Source: Protofrankia sp963555915
GTDB taxonomy: Bacteria; Actinomycetota; Actinomycetes; Frankiales; Frankiaceae
Length of the DNA stretch: 12,185 bases
NCBI RefSeq assembly: GCF_963555915.1
Contig: NZ_CAUVXL010000002.1
Coordinates: 1 to 12,185, forward strand
Reading direction: 5' to 3'
The notes below the pieces were generated by a model, which searched no databases, had not been told where the DNA came from, and saw nothing but the letters and a program-made list of their open reading frames with translations. Positions 9,501 through 12,185 of the stretch are shown one piece after another. Numbering within the stretch: position 1 is the first letter of the stretch; each line of letters begins with the position of its first letter. The position numbers and the translations under genes are program-made.

Positions 9501-9755
9501 CATCAGGGTCGCCTGGTCGATCCTGTTCGCAGGAGCCCAGGCAGGAGCCCACACCCCGGGAATCGGTAAACCGACCAGCAGCACCAGCATGGCTGGCACA
9601 CCAATTATGATCACGGTGAGGAGAGTGACCGCCCGCACGGCGCGCAGCCGTTCCCGCCGCGGGACGAGCGGGTGAGCAGCCCGCGTCGCCGGCCGTGCAT
9701 GCCGGCGGCCGGATGGTCCGGCATGGTCGCGGCGGGACGGCGTCACGCTGCCCAT
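6507..9755 (-). CDS. Membrane-anchored SARP-like regulator with winged-helix and BTAD domains
   Basis: The chosen start is ATG 9755, preceded by a G-rich site (GGGGGGAAG, three bases before ATG), giving 1082 aa; the frame stays open to an ATG at 9944, but the extra residues look non-coding and lack a well-placed RBS. Residues ~42-63, 81-105, 131-148 and 209-228 are membrane helices. A large soluble region (~235-600) of unknown fold follows, then a Pro-rich tract (~612-822). The C-terminus carries a winged-helix DNA-binding domain (~834-915, with ALHRNGIPTSDLKTAIWP) and a BTAD TPR-like domain (~927-1075, including WDLFIAYTHR and AACRTGLRAVPTAEVLWRDLL). SARP/BTAD proteins activate transcription; those in the membrane are often encoded near type VII secretion or WXG100 genes, sometimes with a LysM domain, which I do not see here. 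It is transcribed away from the WXG100-like operon, which is the obvious target, by inference. Confidence 0.85.
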   Translation of the reverse strand: MGSVTPSRRDHAGPSGRRHARPATRAAHPLVPRRERLRAVRAVTLLTVIIIGVPAMLVLLVGLPIPGVWAPAWAPANRIDQATLMVILSGVVWLAWAHFVICVIAEWRSGRRGCDRPPRIPLGGGSQTLAHRLVAATLLFSGTAILLTPGADAPGLHPAITASAVRPEAVRPEARGTAGDRPVGDGVMTAATNVDGAIVAAASAVTPLRGVAGSALLAAGVVVALAGRRTRASTDDPIENIETALRLAADVGAARFVDQALRVLSAELTTAGRTLPSVYAATLTDSTLLLHIAPAEADEPPAPWRVGQAPGHWLIDRITDTPDGLPTGVGAGIPASTPAPYPGLATVGTDDHGSQILVDVEGAPGIISLGGDVAVARKVAVSIAVELATNLWSDELRVHMIGFPGDPTPIAPNRLRTGTSLGEVLNELTDRESRRATTAGDENDPNTTFGAALRGRQAARTQALWAPDLLVLAAPPSDDEVARLSVLATGRTRGVGVIAVGDTSAARWRFTVSTDGRLSLGVLGFDVNALTLPADEYSAIVEMFRGTDADPATWTTRSPTPPALPAGPGQTDASGQTQAWISATNALGAGRPGTEMVRFTVRDSAAVALAPAPAPAQGGVPAPVPWVPDIPPRVSPPVPELPAVSRRAPDGRRHPAVPPIPPLPPPPPPPPRAPLTAPRPRPPMPPLPPGERPVTPSPSHPLGVRPAGSAGSQTIPTGGLPALPPPRSFPVRAAPAARAEAPPMVLPPAAPLATAPLATALAATAVPGLSPREAAARRPPPVPPPGEESPHEETQREPLPREEPPRKEPPREEAQPRAAETPPLVTVDLYRPNDAEIRVLGTITIDAPGPLAPDRRDLLTELVVYLALHRNGIPTSDLKTAIWPHGASGEVVAAALDDARAWLGPASGGGPRITISDDGCWRLADDVRCDWDLFIAYTHRSGWPDANTDAEEDLITALRLVTGPLWTNLPDHRYDWLASSPIRTSIATTVVDVAHRLAQLTLGYGDTVTAVAACRTGLRAVPTAEVLWRDLLRTVAARRDRKALEAVIGETYRVIAPPRSGLKAQAETEALVRELLSGLRRR
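7317..7361 (-). repeat. Three 15-bp tandem repeats coding for PPREE units
   Basis: On the plus strand the units are TTCTTCGCGTGGGGG, TTCTTTGCGTGGGGG and TTCTTCGCGCGGGAG. They code, on the minus strand, for the charged proline tract PREEPPRKEPPREE ahead of the winged-helix domain of the regulator. The tract is likely a flexible linker and may vary in length by slippage. Confidence 0.85.
7737..7776 (-). repeat. Polyproline tract in the BTAD regulator
   Basis: The plus strand is an almost unbroken GGN series that codes on the minus strand for PPIPPLPPPPPPPPRAP. It lies in the linker between the membrane-proximal region and the DNA-binding end of the protein. A related simple repeat (GAGCAG units, about 7908-7931) codes for the Ala-Pro stretch APAPAPAQ. 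Confidence 0.75.
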
Positions 9756-9831
9756 CGTCTTCCCCCCGGGTTCGGGCCGACCAGGGTTTCGTCCGCGCTG
9801 TGGATAAACGTCGTCACTGTTGACACGTTCG

Positions 9832-9969
9832 TCATCGCTGGACGTCGTTTTCAGGCGCGCCGTACCTGGGTCGGCGGGTACGGCTCGGTGCGGGCGACGG
9901 GCGCAGCAGCCTCGCCGAGGAGCCGGATAGTTGCCGAACGACATGTTGATCTATCGTCGGAGCGGACAC
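9832..9969 (-). CDS. Possible small leader ORF (45 codons) upstream of the regulator
   Basis: On the minus strand a perfect AAGGAGG (9980-9974) sits four bases before a GTG at 9969 that opens a 45-residue frame starting VSAPTIDQHVVRQLSG and ending at TGA 9832, 76 bp before the regulator's ATG. A sigma70-like promoter lies just upstream (10044-10015). The peptide is Arg/Pro/Ser-rich, not hydrophobic, and I recognise no family. It is in another frame than the regulator, so it is not its N-terminus. It could be a regulatory leader peptide, or chance; the ribosome site is the only strong evidence. Confidence 0.35.
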   Translation of the reverse strand: MSAPTIDQHVVRQLSGSSARLLRPSPAPSRTRRPRYGAPENDVQR

Positions 9970-10014
9970 CAGGCCTCCTTCTGGCCGCGCTGGCAGATGC
10001 GACAAAACAGTAGA

Positions 10015-10044
10015 TTCATACAAAAACGTTCGTAACCGTATCAA
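10015..10044 (-). promoter_or_regulatory. Candidate sigma70-like promoter for the leader ORF and BTAD regulator
   Basis: Read on the minus strand, TTGATA (10044-10039) and TATGAA (10020-10015) are separated by 18 bases in a locally AT-rich patch. Transcription would start near 10008, 28 bases before the AAGGAGG site of the leader ORF and about 250 bases before the regulator's ATG. The -35 matches the consensus at five of six positions; the -10 is weaker. Confidence 0.5.
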
Positions 10045-10204
10045 CGGGACGCGCTCTGTGAGATGCTTGCCGCAGCGAACCTGTTACGGAGTGGATCCGC
10101 TGGCGCAGGATGTAGCACGATATGTGGCTATCTGATGGAGTGCGGTACCACGACACTGTGGCACGCAAAGTGCTTGTTACGCCACTCTTGGCAGAAATGA
10201 AGCA

Positions 10205-10229
10205 CCGGTGGTGACTCGATGACCACCGG
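10205..10229. promoter_or_regulatory. Perfect inverted repeat upstream of the WXG100-like operon
   Basis: CCGGTGGT and ACCACCGG are exact 8-bp arms around a 9-base spacer (10213-10221), about 123 bp before the first start codon. It may be a hairpin in the operon leader or an operator for a dimeric regulator. I could not find a convincing plus-strand promoter in 10045-10351, so which of the two is open. Confidence 0.45.
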
Positions 10230-10276
10230 ACGAGATCCGCTGCGGGACGGAACGACCCTGCACCAGACGATCCGCC

Positions 10277-10291
10277 GCGCTGTGACAGCGC
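10277..10291. promoter_or_regulatory. 15-bp palindrome in the leader of the WXG100-like operon
   Basis: GCGCTGT-G-ACAGCGC has exact 7-bp arms around one central base, 60 bp before the start codon at 10352. The single-base centre makes it a poor hairpin, so an operator for a dimeric repressor is the more natural reading. The other bases between 10230 and 10351 show no gene I can support. Confidence 0.4.
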
Positions 10292-10351
10292 ACGCCGAAG
10301 CCTGTCCACTCCGCCAACGCCAGCCCACCTACCTGAAAGAGGCCGGAGACG

Positions 10352-10654
10352 ATGCCCAATCTCAACGTCACCTACACCGAGATGGACGACGCCAGTACCA
10401 GACTCCGCAACGGCAAGACCGACATCGAGACGCATCTGAACGCCTTGAAGAAGACGGTCGACGCGCTGGTCGCGGGCGGCTATGTCACCGACCAGTCGAG
10501 CGTGCAGTTCCAGGACTCCTACGACAGATTCAACACCGGTGTCACCAACACGCTGGGCGGCCTGGACGGTATGGCCGGGTACCTCACGAAGGCCGCGGAG
10601 GCATTCCGTACCGCCGACACCCAGCTCGCGAACTCGCTTCGGGGGCAGGGTTAG
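10352..10654 (+). CDS. WXG100-family (ESAT-6-like) protein
   Basis: This 100-aa protein starts at ATG 10352 behind AAAGAGG (spacing 9 bases). Exactly 100 residues, no signal peptide, two predicted amphipathic helices (~8-40 and ~49-95) and a central turn make it a WXG100-type helical hairpin. The usual W-x-G turn is replaced by GGYVTD (42-47), followed by the F-Q-D-S-Y-D-R-F pattern of helix 2; several actinobacterial members have this form. Near the C-terminus F85-R-T-A-D89 fits the hydrophobic variant of the YxxxD/E type VII secretion signal. Members are usually secreted as dimers by ESX-like systems. No secretion ATPase or membrane component is in the window. It leads a three-gene operon with another small helical protein, a possible partner. 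Confidence 0.82.
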   Translation: MPNLNVTYTEMDDASTRLRNGKTDIETHLNALKKTVDALVAGGYVTDQSSVQFQDSYDRFNTGVTNTLGGLDGMAGYLTKAAEAFRTADTQLANSLRGQG

Positions 10655-10730
10655 CAGGCCGGGCTCCACCACGGCCGCCGATTACGAGGCTTCGCGTGTA
10701 CAGGCCTACACATAACGGAGGTGGGTTTCG

Positions 10731-11054
10731 ATGACTGCTGACCGCCTGTCGGTCGATCTTCCGGGTCTGGACTCCCTCGCGCGCAATCTGGAATCGATCC
10801 GATCGACGATGAACGCGACCCGTTCGACGCTCGACCACTATCGGGGCCAGCTGGGCTCGGCCGAAATCGAGAACGCACTCAGCGATTTCGAGCACGACTG
10901 GAGCGACGGGCGCAAGAAGATCGATGACAACGCGAACAAGCTGGCGACGATGGCGTCGGAATCCGCGCGGGCACTGCGCCAGGTCGACACCGACCTGGCT
11001 ACCAACCTGAACCGGGCGTCACAACCCACGGATGAGGGGGTGGCGGGGATCTGA
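10731..11054 (+). CDS. Second WXG100-like small helical protein
   Basis: This 107-aa protein starts at ATG 10731, seven bases after a strong GGAGGTG site. It is predicted to be nearly all helical, with a break at LGSAEI (41-46) followed by ALSDFEHDW (49-57), the F-x-x-x-W spacing seen in actinobacterial WXG100-like proteins; the classical W-x-G is missing. The end of helix 2, L82-RQV-D86, is only a weak match to the YxxxD/E export signal. Lying 76 bp after the first WXG100-like gene, it may form a heterodimer with it, as EsxA and EsxB do. A small inverted repeat GTGTA-N6-TACAC (10696-10711) lies just before its ribosome site. The family assignment is less sure than for its neighbour. Confidence 0.7.
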   Translation: MTADRLSVDLPGLDSLARNLESIRSTMNATRSTLDHYRGQLGSAEIENALSDFEHDWSDGRKKIDDNANKLATMASESARALRQVDTDLATNLNRASQPTDEGVAGI

Positions 11055-11713
11055 GTAACCACACCGCAGCCAGCTGGCCGGCAACCGCCGGGTTCTCGAT
11101 CACCATTCCGGACACCTGGTTCGAGGTGGACCTGAACCCGGTGACCCGCCGGGCATCCATCGACGCGTTGGTCCGCGAGCGCACGCGCGGTGTCCCCGAA
11201 CTCGCCGGGCACTGCGCGGCGATCTCCCGCATACTGCGCCATGCGGCCAGCGATGCCGCTGCTGGTGGCGCACTGTTCTGCGGGGTCATGGCCGAGGCGG
11301 TTGAAGGCACGGGCCTGTCCGCCGGAGTGACCGTCTCGGTGCTTGCCGCGCCCGGCGGCGACCGCACGGATGGCGACCGGATCGCTGGCGTCACCTCGGG
11401 CGCGATTATGGCCACGCTGACGGAGAAGGTCGCCCGATCACCGGATGACACCTGGACCACGGTGGCACTCGTCGATCTTCCGCAGGCCGGGCAGGCCGCC
11501 CGTGCCTACGGTGTCGAGGACCTCACATTGCCTGATCGGGCCGGTTGGATCAGGACGACGACAATGCAGACCTTTGTCCCCATCCCACAGTCGGGCCAGG
11601 TCGCCCTGGTCGCCTGCTCCAGCCCGAACATGGTGCTTGTGGACGCGTTGCACGACCTGTTCGATGCGGTGACCTCAACCTTCCGATTCGTCAACCTTTC
11701 GATTCGTCCGTGA
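11051..11713 (+). CDS. Conserved-looking protein of unknown function, WXG100-linked, probable CTG start
   Basis: The frame has an internal GTG at 11126, but homology-like content begins earlier: FSITIPDTWFEVDL reads as an intact N-terminal beta segment and would be cut in the middle. The only plausible start upstream, before the in-frame stop at 11033, is CTG 11051, which overlaps the TGA of the previous gene (11052-11054) by four bases and follows a G-rich run (GAGGGGGTGGCGGGG). This gives 220 aa without signal peptide or membrane helix, a helical part (~35-75, DALVRERTRGVPELAG) and a beta-rich C-terminal half ending FRFVNLSIRP. I recognise no named domain. Position and translational coupling suggest a chaperone-like or accessory role for the two WXG100-like proteins, but that is inference. 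Confidence 0.72.
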   Translation: MSNHTAASWPATAGFSITIPDTWFEVDLNPVTRRASIDALVRERTRGVPELAGHCAAISRILRHAASDAAAGGALFCGVMAEAVEGTGLSAGVTVSVLAAPGGDRTDGDRIAGVTSGAIMATLTEKVARSPDDTWTTVALVDLPQAGQAARAYGVEDLTLPDRAGWIRTTTMQTFVPIPQSGQVALVACSSPNMVLVDALHDLFDAVTSTFRFVNLSIRP

Positions 11714-11791
11714 CGGCGGCCAGCTCGCGGAATCCTGCTGACAGCACAGTTGGTCAGTTGGTCGGCTGTTCAGGTGGCGGGGTCGTCCGGG

Positions 11792-12185
11792 TTATGGCCG
11801 GCGCGCGGCCCGTACGGCGATGCCGGCGGTGAGAACGCCGAGCCCGGTGAGGATGCTGGCGGCCGGCAGGGTCAACGCGAGGACGACACAGCCAGCGCCG
11901 CCGACCAGCGCGAGCGGGCGTAGCCAGCGCCGTTGTGGGCCGTCCAGGGTGAAGGCGCTGGCGTTGGCGACCGCGTAATAGACGAGGATCGCGAAGCTCG
12001 AGAATCCGATTGCTCCCCGGACATCGGACACGGTGACGATGACGATGACCGCGCCACCGAGCAGCAATTCAGCCCGGTGCGGAACGCCGTGGGTTGGATG
12101 CACCGCGGCGAGCCAGCCGGGCAGATCCCGTTCGCGCGCCATTGCCAGGGTGGTGCGTCCGACCCCGGCAAGGAGCGACAACAGC
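11792..12185 (-). CDS. APC-family amino acid permease, C-terminal part
   Basis: The gene runs leftwards from beyond the right edge and ends at TAA 11792. The visible ~131 residues hold the pattern GRTTLAMARERDLPGWLAAVHPTHGVPHRAELLLGG, quoted in halves GRTTLAMARERDLPGW and VHPTHGVPHRAELLLGG, which is typical of the cytoplasmic loop between late membrane helices of APC-superfamily amino acid transporters. Four hydrophobic segments follow (ELLLGGAVIVIVTV, GFSSFAILVYYAVANASAF, PLALVGGAGCVVLAL and ILTGLGVLTAGIAV). The substrate cannot be told from this part. It is convergent with the 220-aa gene and is probably unrelated to the secretion cluster. The 78-bp spacer 11714-11791 shows no clear terminator. 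Confidence 0.85.
   Translation of the reverse strand, partial: LLSLLAGVGRTTLAMARERDLPGWLAAVHPTHGVPHRAELLLGGAVIVIVTVSDVRGAIGFSSFAILVYYAVANASAFTLDGPQRRWLRPLALVGGAGCVVLALTLPAASILTGLGVLTAGIAVRAARRP

Noticed and set aside
9820..9848. Consensus TTGACA on the plus strand at 9820-9825 as a -35 box
   Set aside because: No TAnnnT hexamer lies 16-18 bases downstream (the bases there are CGTCGT), so it is not supported as a promoter.
9756..9944. Longer form of the BTAD regulator starting at ATG 9944
   Set aside because: The extra 63 residues are Arg/Pro-rich without domain character, no ribosome site is well placed before 9944, and ATG 9755 has a G-rich site directly upstream.
10159..10174. Sigma54-like -24/-12 element TGGCACG-N5-TGCT upstream of the WXG100-like operon
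   Set aside because: The GG and GC spacing fits, but actinobacteria generally lack RpoN and no enhancer-binding activator is in the window, so it is most likely chance. The bases also form a small GCAC/GTGC stem.
10219..10734. 171-codon plus-strand frame overlapping the first WXG100-like gene
   Set aside because: Its downstream part lies in another frame of a well-supported 100-aa protein with its own ribosome site, and its composition is that of an out-of-frame reading.

Overview
The window is high-GC DNA with the gene content of an actinomycete: a PknB-type Ser/Thr kinase, a SARP/BTAD-type regulator anchored in the membrane, paired WXG100-like small proteins, and a TIR-STAND-WD40 giant protein of the kind found in multicellular bacteria such as Frankia and Streptomyces. 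The genus cannot be fixed from the sequence. A 357-base run of N inside a tandem repeat shows that this is a draft or scaffolded assembly.

Layout. (1) Positions 1-4130 (+) hold the 3' part of a gene for a TIR domain, a nSTAND1-type P-loop NTPase, a transmembrane helix and a long WD40 repeat array. Its first ~40 residues lie left of the window and ~119 residues are hidden in the N gap. (2) A 200-bp spacer carries a strong sigma70-like promoter (TGGACA-17-TAGAAT) for (3) a 708-aa Ser/Thr kinase (4331-6457, +) with a proline-rich linker and about ten C-terminal membrane segments. (4) Convergent to it, sharing a 49-bp spacer with a perfect 16-bp palindrome, is a 1082-aa protein (6507-9755, -) with four N-terminal membrane helices, a proline-rich region and a C-terminal winged-helix plus BTAD module. 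(5) A ~600-bp divergent spacer holds a possible minus-strand promoter, a possible 45-codon leader ORF and two perfect inverted repeats. (6) A three-gene plus-strand operon follows: two WXG100-like proteins (10352-10654 and 10731-11054) and a 220-aa protein of unknown function that seems to start at CTG inside the preceding stop (11051-11713). (7) The C-terminal part of an APC-family amino acid permease (minus strand) runs off the right end.

How the genes may work together. The membrane-anchored BTAD regulator divergent from WXG100-like genes looks like an accessory type VII (ESX-like) secretion locus without the core Ecc/MycP machinery in view; the regulator and the kinase could be the signalling side. 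The TIR-STAND-WD40 protein has the architecture of an NLR-like immune or cell-suicide sensor: WD40 propellers sense, STAND oligomerises, TIR cleaves NAD or makes a signal. The best candidate for something new is this receptor. If the gap holds three repeats, as its length suggests, the array has exactly 14 repeats (two seven-bladed propellers), with some neighbours almost identical in DNA, as expected for a rapidly diversifying recognition surface.
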